Assembly: GCF_051106095.1 (NCBI RefSeq)
Contig: NC_135786.1
Span: 144,383,001-144,447,000, forward strand
Length of the DNA stretch: 64,000 nucleotides
Reading direction: 5' to 3'
Origin: Pogona vitticeps
Taxonomy: Eukaryota > Chordata > Lepidosauria > Squamata > Agamidae
Of this stretch, positions 32,247 to 44,111 are shown one piece after another. The notes under the pieces were generated by a model, which did no database searches, was not told where the DNA came from, and was given only the letters and a program-made list of their open reading frames with translations. A program made the position numbers and the translations under genes. The stretch's first letter is position 1, and each line of letters starts with the position of its first letter.

Positions 32247-33884
32247 GAGATGATGATTATCCTATTGCTGAACAGCTCTGACACACCAACACACTGATAC
32301 TTCCTCCCTCATCTCCAGAGGACTGGCCCAAGGTGTTTTGTTGCCAGAGGGAGAGGAGAAGATGCCCCCCTTCCCCATTTCATATCTAGAAACTGAGTGG
32401 ACTTCCAGGTGAATCTTCCTTCAACACTGGTGGCAGGATAATATCAGGCTACATTTGGAAGTGTAGGCAAGCCACAGAGCACAAAGCCCTCTCCTCCACC
32501 CCTTTGTTGCCTCTCAGCATCTACCATTTGAGGCAAGAGCTTTATTTTGCCAACAGTGCGGCCAGCGTGTCTCAGCAGGGTCAAGAGCAAGTCCTTGGTA
32601 GAGAGGGAAGTAGATCAAGGAAAAAGAGCAAGTCACTAGAGCAAGTAAAGATAAAGACTCCTATGCCACACCATGGGAGTCTTTATCTGTCCTCAACATC
32701 TCCTTTTCAGTTTCTCTTGTCACACAAGTAAACAACGTATCAATCTCTTTAGCTTAACCACCTCCCAATTTTATGAAATCCTGTTTTTCATAAAAGAGCT
32801 CCTTCTCCTTTGGTTTGCCTGGAAGTGGTGCCTGATCCTGCCTGCCGGTTGCGTATAAATATATGAGCACATAAATATACAGGGAGCACTGCCAGGCTTT
32901 CCAAACCTTTAAAAGGCCAAACCAATCTCCGCTTTGTGCGACTACAGAAGAAAACACTCCACATGGCTGGCATGGTTAATGACAGCAGAAAGAAAGCATT
33001 AATTTTGTTGAGCAGTACATGACCTCCTGCAGGGCCCACCAGTTACTTGCTTTGCCCAGCTGCTTTCTCAGCTGGGAGTTCTAAATCAGCTCTGTAAGAG
33101 CAGACAGTGACGGCCATTGCACACTTGCTCATCATGGCAATTTGCCTTGCAGTGACGGAAAGGCTCTGTCCCATTAATCCCCTAGCCTTCTGTTTTCTTA
33201 CTGACTCACTCCTTGCTTTCCTCTTTCTCAAGAAAAAGGCCAATCTGCTAAGACCATGCCACTGCAATGACCATGTCAAATTGTGGCTTTTTAAACTTGT
33301 CTTTGGGTATAATGTTAGGAATGAGCTCCCCCTGCCCTTCCATCCCTGGTAGCAGAAATTGGAACTAGGGCTGTCATGCTTTTTATTTGGATGATAGCCT
33401 GAGACTGGAGCATTCCAGGAGTTCTATTGCAAAAATAAAACTCTCCATAACCTTCTCTCTTGAGCCATATACTGTCATTTGTATAGCAGAGGATTGCAGG
33501 TTGTATTCTATAAAGGTCTTGGGGGATTATTTGGGATTTCTCCAAAGGGTAGCAGATAAAGAATTTATGAGTTGCTCCAAGTTGGTGAAGCACTATGCCC
33601 TTATTTTGCACTCATTTCCTGTTCTTGCTGCCTTTGGAAAGGCTTATCTAACCTACCGCTGGCTGAATTTGAAATGGAAAAGAACTGATGCTGTTGGTGA
33701 GGGTGCATCCTGTTCAAAGCAAAACAAAACTTCTTCCTGTCATCTTCGGAAGCGAGGAATATATGTCAATGAGACCCACGGCAACAAAATATATTGAAAG
33801 GGGGTCTGTGGTAAAGAAAAGGTTAAGATCTGCTGGTTTACCACATTATAATGGCATTACTGTTCTGTTGTTCTGAATTCTTTC
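32245..33884. other. No gene seen; possible conserved stretch near 33,000
   Basis: No recognisable exon. 32,930-33,300 has mixed composition without repeat signatures and includes the second copy of the 36-bp repeat. Confidence 0.4.
33110..33145 (+). repeat. 36-bp repeat, copy 2
   Basis: Identical to 30,543-30,578, in the same orientation and 2.57 kb away. Confidence 0.9.
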
Positions 33885-34013
33885 TAATGATCATCATCTT
33901 AGAAGTGCTAGAAGGGATCCTATAGATCATCAAGTCCAGCTTCAGTAAAGGAAGCAACGTAGGGAATCGAACTCCCAATCTCTGGCTCAGCAGCCAGATA
34001 CCTAAGCCAGTAA
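33885..34013 (-). mobile_element. tRNA-derived SINE
   Basis: On the minus strand it has a tRNA head (inverse complement of CAGCCAGATACCTAAGCC) with B box GGGAGTTCGATTCCC. The body shares the complement of ATAGATCATCAAGTCCAGC with 24,014, and it has a GAT-type tail. Confidence 0.7.
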
Positions 34014-34973
34014 TGTCATCAGCTGCTGTGAGTACCATTTTTAGTGGAAAGGCAGAATAAAAAATGCATCCACAAGCACCACAATAAGAACAGTAGTAGC
34101 AATTAGGGATACGTGTATGTCTCCTGAGCTGGTCCAAGCCCAAATAAAAAGCACATAGCTTGGGGCTGGCCTACCCTGTGCCCTTTTGACAACATTCCAG
34201 CCTGATTCTTGTCTGGATCAGTAAAATATTTGTGCATTTCCATATCTCTGTGAACTAATTTCCATCCCCATGAATGCTGAAAACTCAAATGCCCATGACC
34301 TGTGTGGAGTTGAGTGGGGGTACACAACACTATCAGCACCGTGATAGACAGAAGGAGTTTCCTTCTACTCACAGGCACCCTTCTAGTAATTGTGTAAAGG
34401 CAAGCAGGCAGTGGGACTTGCGCCTGTCAAAGAACAAAAAAAGTCAATAGTGAAAGGGAGGAAAGCCAGACCCTGGGCAACTGAATCTGACCTAGCCAAT
34501 TAGAGCTCCCACAAAATAAGCATTCATTCATAGTCACACCCACCCACAAATCTAGTAGTAATATCTTCAGCAATCTGATTAAACTAGATAAGAAAGGGAG
34601 AAGAAAATCTTAGAATGTGAATCCTAGCTAGCACCAATGATACATATTTTTCACTTTCCCTACATCTATCTGAAGAGGTTGATGGAGCAGCTGCATGAGA
34701 TATATAGCATGTGGTGGTCTCACTCTGATCCCTCCGTCGTGTCTCAGTGGTGGAAGTGTCCAGGAGAGATCCTGCAATTTATTGGGGACTTCAGCTGTCA
34801 TTTCTTCTTCTGTTGCATTAGCAGCTCAATCTTTGTTTTTATTTTACTCCCCGCCCATCCGTTTCCATCCCACTAGACAAGAGGGTCCCAGAAGAAGAAT
34901 TCAGTTAACATGTCTTTGAGTTGTTTAAGAACATGCTTCCGTTCAGTTGGAAATTTCCTTTCTCCCAGAGGTG
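34014..34973. other. No gene seen; unassigned DNA
   Basis: No recognisable exon or element. Confidence 0.5.
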
Positions 34974-35014
34974 GGGACATGCATAGATGGCCCCCACCCA
35001 GTTGACATGCCGGT

Positions 35015-35098
<84 letters not shown>

Positions 35099-35140
35099 GA
35101 TATATCAGCTGATAAGGCAGGGACATGCACAGATGGCCCC
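34974..35140. repeat. (AACT)n array between direct repeats
   Basis: The array at 35,015-35,098, about 21 copies of AACT, lies between two near-identical 21-bp segments starting GGGACATGCA (34,974-34,994 and 35,120-35,140; 20 of 21 match). Similarity continues weakly beyond them, so a larger tandem duplication may surround the array. Confidence 0.85.
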
Positions 35141-38100
35141 TGGCTGGTTCATGTGTTGGCTCCATAATTTATTGGTTTGGGAAAATGTGTGTTCTCCAGT
35201 TTGGCTCCAAACCAATGAATTCGTGATTTTGGATGAATCTCCTGGTTCATTTTTAGATTTTCCCCCCATTTTTATTCAGGATCATTGCCTGTTTTACTGT
35301 ATCCTGCTGCATTTTTTCAGTGCCGTCCTGTGTTTTCAATGCTTCAGTTTTAGTACTGTTATTTATTGTGTTACATTTCTTCTAATGTAGCCCTCATGGG
35401 AAAATCAATTTGAAAATGGAAAATAAGAAACTTGAAAGAATTGATGTATAAGCTAAGTGTATTATGTTTCTTAGCTCTTCGCAGCCAAGTCAGGTGGCCC
35501 ATGTATATTCCCTCTCTGAAACAATTCCAAAAGAATCCCTGTCAAGTAAAACAAGCCATTTTAATCAGTGTCTGGGTGTTTTCTGTGGATTTGAATGACA
35601 GAATTAAATAGCAGCCGAGGCTTTCACAGCCTCTGACCATGAGCTAAACACAGCTCACTAGCCATCTGTTGTGGCCTGTCTGGTGCTTGACAAACCTCCC
35701 TGTTTCTCTCTCTCTGTCTCTCTCTCTTTTGAAAGTACATAATCACATCCCAAAGGGCTGCCATTCTTGACTAGTGACTGCCTTTGACTTCACGCATCAA
35801 GTTTAGAGATGTTCAAAGATTCCATTTGGTCCGCACCGAAAAACAAATAGACCTGGTTTGCACTTCCCAAAGTAATGATGTCATTAATCATCTTCTTTCA
35901 ATGTCACCAAGAAGTTTTCAGAGTTAAAAACCAAAACAAAAACGAAACAACCAAGCCCCACCCCATGCAGATAAAACCCCACAGTTTGCTACAAAAAAAC
36001 CCCCTATAAATACAAGGTAAACTTAATCTGCATCAGGCACTGGCCATTACATCAGACATATATTAAATGCAAGCATATGACTAAACAGATAAATTGCCCA
36101 ATTAAAATCATGACACATTAAGCCTAATGACACTACAGGGGGCTGTATCTTACTTGTAGCTACAAATTCTTTTGCAGATTTTAATGTCATTAGTTGTCCT
36201 GATTTGTGAGGAGAAAAGTCACATAAAGTTCAAAAGAGTGCCTTGGGAGAGATTATAACAATAGAACAATTAATTATTTCTTTTTAGGAACCCCCCCCAT
36301 ATGCATATAAAATGTATATATATGATGAAACGAGTAAGAAAATGCAATTTATGCAATAAAATGAGCACAAAACCTTTTTAACGTATTTTTATTTACAGAT
36401 TTTTGTGAGGTTTAAGAAACAAATGCTCACATATTAATACGAAAATGGGATGCCAAAAACTTACAAACAAATGTCAAAATGTGGTGGACTAAAAACAATC
36501 TCTACAAAAGCTCTAAAGTAATGGTGGAAGCACAGGGGTTATAGGTTGCCATGCAGTATCTCATTCTCTGCAATTTCAGGCCCAAAGCCCAATAATACCT
36601 GGGTGCAGATCCTTGTCACATGGGGCATACTTTTGTGATGTCATAGGAAAGCATCAGCAACAATTGCAAAATGGTGTGCCAGGGTAGATAAAGATGCAAT
36701 TCAGGATGCAACTACACAGAAGGGGAAATGCTGGGCCTTAAAGAAGCAATCCCAGTTCACAGTCATGTAGAAGGCCAGCAGCATTGCACAAGTCATCTGA
36801 GTATCACCCCCAGAAGACGCATGTCTTTAAGATAACCCACCGAGCAATGTGCAACTGAGGTGGTGCAGCAGAAATTGCAAGAAGTGTTGTCCAGGATAAT
36901 GTAGTGAGGATGACTCCATGCTTTGTGCCATCTCTGCATCCTGGGATACTCCATTTGGATTGTAGCAAATTCAGTTTCTGTTGCATGTTCAAAATACAGA
37001 CCCAGCTCACATTTGCCCAGAGGGAATAAGCACAGCATTGCCACCACTTCACATCCCCGAATTTCCGAGCAGCTGTAGATAAATTGTTTGACAATCTTAG
37101 AAACTTACAGCATGGTGCTTAAAGCTGCATGGGTTGGAAATTGTCTATAGCCGCTAACCATGTGATTAAGTGATTACTGTCTGGTTCATAGCCATTTGGC
37201 TTCCCTCTGTATTTTTTAAGTCCTTAGCTCTCACTCCTTTTACTTTTGGATTACAGCAGCCCTTATATAATATGTCTTCCTTGGGCTGTTATGTTGGCAT
37301 ACATAACAAAGTCAGCATCAAGTGGTCTGCAGTTAACCCTGAACAACACTCGGAAGTGGTGGATACATTGAGCTGATATATCTCAATACTTAAGACATTG
37401 TGCTGGTTTTTACCTTGCTTAGGGATATGGAGTTTGCCATGCTGCACCAGACATATTGGCTAGCCTAATAGATTGCTTCTGACTGTGTTGAATGTTGGAT
37501 ATCTTAGGCTTCAAAGGAGATGAAAGAAATTAATCAGTAGGTGGGACAATTGACTTCAAGCGAAGGTTTCATTCTAACTCTTTGGATGGAGGTACTGTAT
37601 ATTGATTACACATTTGGAGAGGTAGTTTGGTGCAATTTACAAAAACCTTTGAAAATCATTTTAAAGTCCCTGTTGTTCACTTTCATCTTCTGAGTATACT
37701 TTTATATCTTTTGATACCTTTCAAATGTGTAGCCTCATAGAGATCCTGCCACAACAAATGACCATATGTTCTGTAGTGTAAGGACATGTCCCTTCTACCT
37801 GCTTTTCACAGAATATATCAGGAAGAAACCCCATTCTCACTGTTTGATCACACCTAAAAGAAGCAGAACATGATATGGTGGTCCATATCTAACTATAGAA
37901 AAACAAGATGTTGCCAATAACAGACATTTACTCTCAAGTCTTTTGCAGTCTTGGGGAGAGGAAGGATTTTTTTTCTTAACGTATTTTTCTTAAAAAGAAA
38001 AAAAAATGCATTGATCTGTGTCCCGGCCTTCAAGGTTCACAATTTGTATCTAGTTCCTTAATTTACAGCTTCCTACCAGTTTTTGTCTCCTTCTGTAACA

Positions 38101-38348
38101 AAGAAATGGCAAGAAGTGGGAAGCCTGCCCTCTGTACTGTTTAGTGACAACAGTATTGCCACGGTTCACCATTTGTGAATGAGTTGCTTCACTCTCTGTT
38201 ACATCACAGTGGTAAGTCATGGGAGAAGAGAAACAACCTCACTCGCCAGGTGGTGTGGAGAAGTGGAGTAAGGATGCTTCCTGACCTTTCTGGGACTCTC
38301 ATGAGACATGAGTTGCTTGACTCAGAAGTGAAGTGCTGTAATTAACTG
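35141..38348. other. No gene seen; possible conserved stretch
   Basis: A (CT)-rich run lies near 35,705. 35,880-36,260 is AT-rich with homeodomain-like words and no repeat signature, a candidate conserved non-coding element. A worn CR1-like piece may lie at 37,430-37,490. Confidence 0.4.
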
Positions 38349-38609
38349 CAGTGGACCCTTGACTTACAGACGGCTTGACTTACAGACTTTTTGAGTTACA
38401 GACTTCTCTGGCCGCAAAATTTAGGTTTGACTTGCAGACTGAGATTTGACTTACAGACCAGAAAAAAACCAAAACGGAACAAAAACAGCCTGTTACGGGA
38501 TTAATCAGTTTTCAATGCACTGTAGGTCAATGGAGACTTGACTTACAGACTTTTTGACTTGAGAACCGCCTTCCAATACGGATTAAGTTCTCAAGTCAAG
38601 ACCCCACTG
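38349..38609. mobile_element. 261-bp Tigger/mariner-like MITE, copy 2
   Basis: Exactly the same length as 15,519-15,779, with about nine differences by eye. The right flank is TA; the left flank reads TG, so the target duplication has changed on one side. No coding capacity. Confidence 0.8.
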
Positions 38610-41600
38610 TATGTCGCCCAAAACAGTATTCCCTACAAAAGGTGGTGGCAAAAGACACTTCAATTAACTGTTTAGTATGTGAGCAAGCCCACAATCAATA
38701 TCAGTGATAATTCCTTGACATCCTACCTGTTTCCTTCTAGTTGTAGTTTATATTTCTGTTTAACATTATTCCCTTTGTGAATAATTTTTTTAAAAAATGT
38801 AGCTGGTTTGGGTTACCTGAATGAAGGTTTTTGAAACAAAACAAACAAACAAAAAAGGAAATATGGCACTTTGTAGTTAAACTGTATATAGATTTCTATG
38901 ACACTGGTTATTCTAGTTTTTTGGAGCAGATTAGCTTGGTTGAACAATTCTCTGTTGGAGATTATGGTGATGATGATTAGCACAGGGTTTATTTACACTC
39001 TGCAGTAGTTTTCTTCTTTTATTTATTGTGGTGGTGGTGAAAATCTTTTCTACTAACAGTGAAAAATAAATTATAATTAGAGTTTGCCCTAAAATTTGTC
39101 TTTATTGTTTGTGAATATGTTGATGTCCCTCGAGAATAAACCAGATGGAAGAAAGGAAAGTAGACTCCAGTACAGTTATAGTAGAATTGACAGGCAGAGT
39201 CAATTTGGACATTATGGGGAAGTTGTATCCTCTCAAATTAACATATTTTCCTTATAACACCTGGATTTCCTTAGATATTGCTTCAACAATAAGATGTGGA
39301 AATGAATCCTTTGTTTCATTTCCTATAACCAACCACAAACTGAAAGATGGTGAATGTATGACATGTAGCTAAAGAAAAGCACATGTAATAATAGATAAAT
39401 GTATTTAATCATCTGAGAGAGCACCTCTTCTAAATCAGTACCATAGTTATCATCTAATTTGACCCTGGTTGTAGTGTGGCTGTCAGTGCAGAGAAGGATG
39501 TTAGGAATGCTTGCTTAATTCATCATTTCCATTGATTTAGGCTATTGCAGCACAATGAAGCAAGCTGAATGATGTTTCTTATATCTAGAATAAGAGGGAG
39601 GGTGCAATCAGACAGGCATTTGGCCTGCAGTTTGGTCTGGGCTGTGGACAGCCTGGGTTTTTGTTTGTTTGTTGCAAACACATCCATAATGCTTTGAAAG
39701 GGCTTTTTAAAAAGCCCTTTCCAAGCATCTCTGATGTGCTGAGTCAGTGACATTTAAAAAGAAATGGAAAACTTCCCCTCCCTCTACCTCCAGAGGCATG
39801 CAGGAAGAAAGCTTTCCATTTTTCAAGATTGCTAAGTGACTTAGAAAAAGCATGGAGGAGGAGACAGGAAGAGGAATTTTTGTTTTGTTTTTGTTTCTTT
39901 CTCTTCAAAGGAAAAGAAGATAAATCTAGATTGTACTAAACAGGGTTGCTTGAGGTATGGATTCAAGGATTGCCCCAAAGGACATACTGTGCCTCATAGT
40001 GACCCTGTTTAGCATGATTGAGATTGATCCAGGCTGGGCTAATTGGGTCATCTAGTTCCAACCTGAGACAAACAGTGCTTCTTCCCCCACTGCCCAGCAA
40101 AATTTCTGTGATCTCTACAAAATGTATGTGCAGCAGTTTGTGTAAAATTATGCATTTTATCTTGAAAGAGGGAAGCACACACATAAAGAGCTAGCACAAA
40201 ATAATTGTCTGATTTCTTCAAAAAGATGCAAACAGGCCATTCAGTGCTTGCAATTTCCAAAGGTCTGTGCTATTTATTTAGCATTTTTCTAGTTTTTTTG
40301 AAAAATGTTCAGGTGAATGGCTTTGAGCAATCTCACAGTAATCATAACTACAAGAGAAGAACAGCATCATCTGAAGTCTCATTAAAATTCAAGTGAACAA
40401 AGTGGGATGATATGACAAAGGCCTTGAACTACTCAAAGAGACAGAAAAATACAAGGCAGTTAAAAGGGCACATGTTCTGTGTTGCTGCTACAGCCACCAC
40501 TCACGCAACAGAATCTATGCCCCTATCTCATTTATAAAACATTTCAAATTTTTTTAGGCCTCCTTTCAGACTTCTACCTAATATTTCATTTCATGCATCT
40601 TGCTGTGAAAGTGAAAACCATATTCTGAATCTACAGAGTAAACATGGCAAAAGATTTTGCTTCAAACACCATGTCGAATTTTCTTGCAGATGGTCTTTTC
40701 TGTCTACTCATAAATGACTCTGATGAGGGGTAGTTTATATTTAATACTAAATTCAAAGTGTAAAAATGAGGCTGTGTGTGCAATTATTTGCTCCCCCTTA
40801 AGGCTTCTTTACCATGGGGGTGAGGGGGAAAGAAGGATAATATTTAATTTCACCTTCCTTGCCCTTACTCCACATAGCTGCTATATTTCAAAGATTTACA
40901 TGTGCTTCTCCTTCTGCTTGTCTTTCAGAAATGTACATTACTTCTTTTTAATTGAATGAAAGGCTGCTGTAAATATTTATTAGGTACAAATCACTTCTGT
41001 GTTGAAACACGAAAAAGACATATTTTCCCCTTCTAATTCTTCTTTGTGAGCTGATCCTGAATTATAAAGCAGTGTCTAAATCATATAGCAGAGAGAAAAT
41101 GGTTGCCTTGGTAGCAAGGCTGAACCAATCAGCTTCACAAACTCTCCAGAGACAATCTAATTTGTGCAGTCGATAGAGGCCGGAACAGGTGGCTAAATTA
41201 GTGTGTGTCAGACAGTTGAGAAATATGGTACATATGTACGACTGGCTCTGTAATAGTCACCTTCGACATTTTTAAAAAATAGCTTTTTCCTTTGTGCTTG
41301 CTGTGAGATGCTAGTGAATTGATAGCTGGTATTATTAAATAACAAGGAAAACACACCTGTATTAAAAATAATAAACAAGGGAAAAGATATTGTAGCCAGC
41401 TTTGAGCAGAGCTAAAAGGGGAGGATACGACACACACAAAAAAGAAAAAAAAAAAAAACCCAGAGGGAGAATAAAAGGATAAGATGTCATTGCAAAATGT
41501 ATGTTCAGTAAAAATAAATAGCCGATCTGCAATTTTAAAATTCAGTATAAAATTATACCACATCAAACAAAAACTTTGGCTGAAATCCTACCGCATACCT

Positions 41601-41655
41601 GGTGCTTGCAAAAGTGTGATAATGTCAATGGTAGGGAGTGATTTTCAGTAATTAA
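38610..41655. other. No gene seen; palindrome at 39,691
   Basis: No recognisable exon or mobile element. A 36-bp palindrome is listed separately. 40,960-41,260 is repeat-free with an X-box-like GTTGCCTTGGTAGCAAG and is a candidate conserved element. Confidence 0.4.
39691..39726. repeat. 36-bp palindrome without a spacer
   Basis: The 18-base halves GCTTTGAAAGGGCTTTTT and AAAAAGCCCTTTCCAAGC are inverse complements with one mismatch. There is no unpaired loop. Confidence 0.85.
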
Positions 41656-41988
41656 TAAAGATAGGGATATTCATATTCGCATATGAATATCCCCACGCAG
41701 CTGGACTTAACAAGGGTCCGGCCCCTGGGGCCAGACTATCCAGTGGCAGCCTCGTTCACTACTCTTCCTGCTCAGCTAGCGACTCAGTAGCCTTGCAGAG
41801 AGACTCATCCGCCCTCCCGTTGCCAGGAGTGGCTAGCTGAGCGTGTCTCTGGAAGTGATTGGAAGAAAGAGCAAAGCTGCCACTGCTGCCGGATGTGTGA
41901 GTGGATGGTCCTGCCCAGGGGGCCAGACCCTCGTTAAGTCCAGCTGCGTGGGGATATTCGTATTCTTATATGAATGCCCCCATCTCTA
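41656..41988. mobile_element. hAT-like foldback element, 333 bp
   Basis: Long terminal inverted repeats of about 70 bases start TAAAGATAGGGATATTC on the left and end GAATGCCCCCATCTCTA on the right. The shared segment CCCCACGCAGCTGGACTTAA appears inverted near 41,937. An 8-bp flanking duplication G(T/C)AATTAA (41,648-41,655 and 41,989-41,996) with one mismatch fits hAT transposons. No coding capacity. Confidence 0.75.
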
Positions 41989-41996
41989 GCAATTAA

Positions 41997-43232
41997 ACAT
42001 TTCTTACTTCTGCCCTGTGACTTTTTGAACTCTTATGCAATTGGTTTCATCATATAAAAGCTATGACAGCTATGGGATGGAAGGAGGAAGTAATTAATCA
42101 CTCAATGTCTCCCCTGCCAGTAATGCCATCTAGTAGTGGTAAATTTCAGTAATTAAAGACATCTTCCTTTCATCCCACAGCTTCAGTGTCTTCCACGTGA
42201 TGAAAGGGATTATATGGGAGCTGGAAAAGCTATAGAGGTAAGGCAATATTAATTACTGAAAGTCACCTCCTAACAGTGATGTCATCACCATTCCAAAGGA
42301 TTCCAAATGTTACACAACAGAAGTTCAGCCATTATTTTGTAAAGCCTAGACATGGAGTACATTTTCTAAATGGGGACTCATCTTGTCAATGCATGTCCGT
42401 CATCTACTGAGAAATAAGAGGTAGAAGGAATGCCCATAAATCAGTTTTGGCCTTCCAATTCTTGTTCTAACTGTTACAACCCTTCAATGCGAGATCCAGC
42501 TGTTGGATCTGAAGGCCATAGCTTCCCACCCCCACCCATTGTCAAGCAAGGCCCCAAACCATTTTTAGGTCCAATATTATTACAGTCTTTCTAGTATTGA
42601 AATTAATATTAGACTATGGTCTGATCCACTCTCTCAGTGGCCTTCACAGGATATGCTGTTGTGCAGACAGGGATACTAACGGGCCCACGACTACAATTCA
42701 CCTCATGAATGTTCATTCCAAGAGTTACTTGCTGTTGCCGAAATAGATAATTTTAATGGTCACTACTCAAATTTAGAGCTCTGCCCATGCATAAACATGT
42801 TCATTTAGAAACAGCCAAGAACATACACTATCCTTTTCAAGTAATATCTTTTTCTGAGCTATGTATGGATAAGCAACATGATGGTACATATTTAAAGATG
42901 ATGGACCAAAGTCCTGTTAGAATTCATATAAGGTTTGCATAACTTGCTGTGGCTAACTTCAGCTAACTGAAGATGTTGGGGCATGTCTTGGTTGCTGACA
43001 TGGTCACATGCCTGATTGCTCAACTGAGGTATTGCTTTATGCTTTATCAGTTATCCACAACCAGCCATTATTTGGACTTAATACTTGGTGTTGGCATGTG
43101 TTTTTGGAGGTTTTACTATGTGCTACTTTTTAGTTATTTACTGTCACTATTCATTGTTTTATTATTATGTTCTAGCTGTTCTACAACACTTATACGAGGG
43201 TTCTGTTCTGTAGCTCTATGTTTTCAATTGGA
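41997..43232. other. No gene seen; unassigned DNA
   Basis: No recognisable exon or element. Confidence 0.5.
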
Positions 43233-43358
43233 AGCAGCAGATTGCTGCTAATTAAAGAGCTCCTGCTTCACTTGTGGGTTATGCCTGATTTTGCTCACCA
43301 ACTGCACAACCTGGGACTGAAACAGGAACTCTATAATTAGGCGCAATCTGCTACTGCT
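43233..43358. repeat. Foldback element, copy 3
   Basis: The left arm 43,233-43,265 (AGCAGCAGATTGCTGCTAAT...) and right arm 43,323-43,358 pair imperfectly over about 30 bases. Related to the copies at 23,756 and 23,912. Confidence 0.6.
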
Positions 43359-43479
43359 AGTGACAACACTCATGTTATGCTGGCAGAGTGATGATGCTAA
43401 GGGGCAATGCAAATGCTTTCCTGGCGGCCTGAACAATTGAATATCAGCTCCCTAGTCCACAGAACCACCTGTCCACAGC

Positions 43480-43620
43480 ATCCCCAATTTATTTGGGTTG
43501 AATTTCTCATCCGGATCAAGTACTGGCTCAGCATTTCATCTAAATTAGAGGAAAAGGAGAGATAGAGTTTGGGAGTCGCAGACATGTTGGAGAGACATCA
43601 CTTCAAATATCCAAATGAGT
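43480..43620 (-). mobile_element. L2-like LINE, worn RT piece
   Basis: The minus strand reads TPKLYLSFSSNLDEMLS, which resembles the region after the YADD box of the L2-like LINEs at 19,116 and 52,316. Short and degraded. Confidence 0.5.
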
Positions 43621-43789
43621 TCCGTTAGCAAGTGGGTCTGGGTAGCAATCAAGAAGCCTTGTCACAGAGCCTGTGTAGAATGCAGCATGGTATAACATTC
43701 CCCCACCATTATGTTCTGCTAATTAATTATCTTTTCTTGTCTGTTTATTTGTGGGATAGCCTTGTGTTTATAGCAATTGCATAATGTAT

Positions 43790-43846
43790 GCTTTTATTTT
43801 TTGCTGCACCCTGCCCAGAGTAGCGATTGGCTAGCTAGATGATAGC

Positions 43847-43889
<43 letters not shown>

Positions 43890-43890
43890 G
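43790..43890 (+). mobile_element. LINE/SINE 3' tail with (TAAA)n
   Basis: CACCCTGCCCAGAGTAGCGA followed by a TAAA-repeat tail (43,847-43,889) resembles the L2-type 3' end in plus orientation. Confidence 0.5.
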
Positions 43891-43904
43891 AATGAACTGT
43901 AAGA

Positions 43905-44111
43905 TTGAGATGTTTGTAACACCCGACTGAAATTGAAAATCCAGAAACAGATATCATGACTAATAGTACTGAAAACTGCTGAGAGGTCTAGTAAGTTAAC
44001 AGGATCGTGGGCACATTCCCTTTCTCCCCCCCCCCCCCCATGGATCATCTCATATATAAACCAAAACAAGTTCTATTCTCAGTGGAAGGAGACTGAAATG
44101 GATGTAAATGA
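43905..44111 (-). mobile_element. L2-like LINE, worn RT piece
   Basis: The minus strand reads PVNLLDLSAVFSTISHD, matching the AFDTVDH region of the L2-like RT at lower identity. A run of C at 44,025 splits it. Confidence 0.55.

Noticed and set aside
33387-33797. 136-residue plus-strand frame
   Set aside because: No recognisable domain, no convincing splice or promoter context, and no repeat of the reading in another frame; kept as unassigned DNA.
35015-35098. Array considered as CRISPR-like
   Set aside because: Plain tetranucleotide microsatellite with no spacers, in a vertebrate context.
39145-39372. 75-residue plus-strand frame with a protein-like composition
   Set aside because: No recognised motif, no splice sites that stand out and no homologue I can recall.
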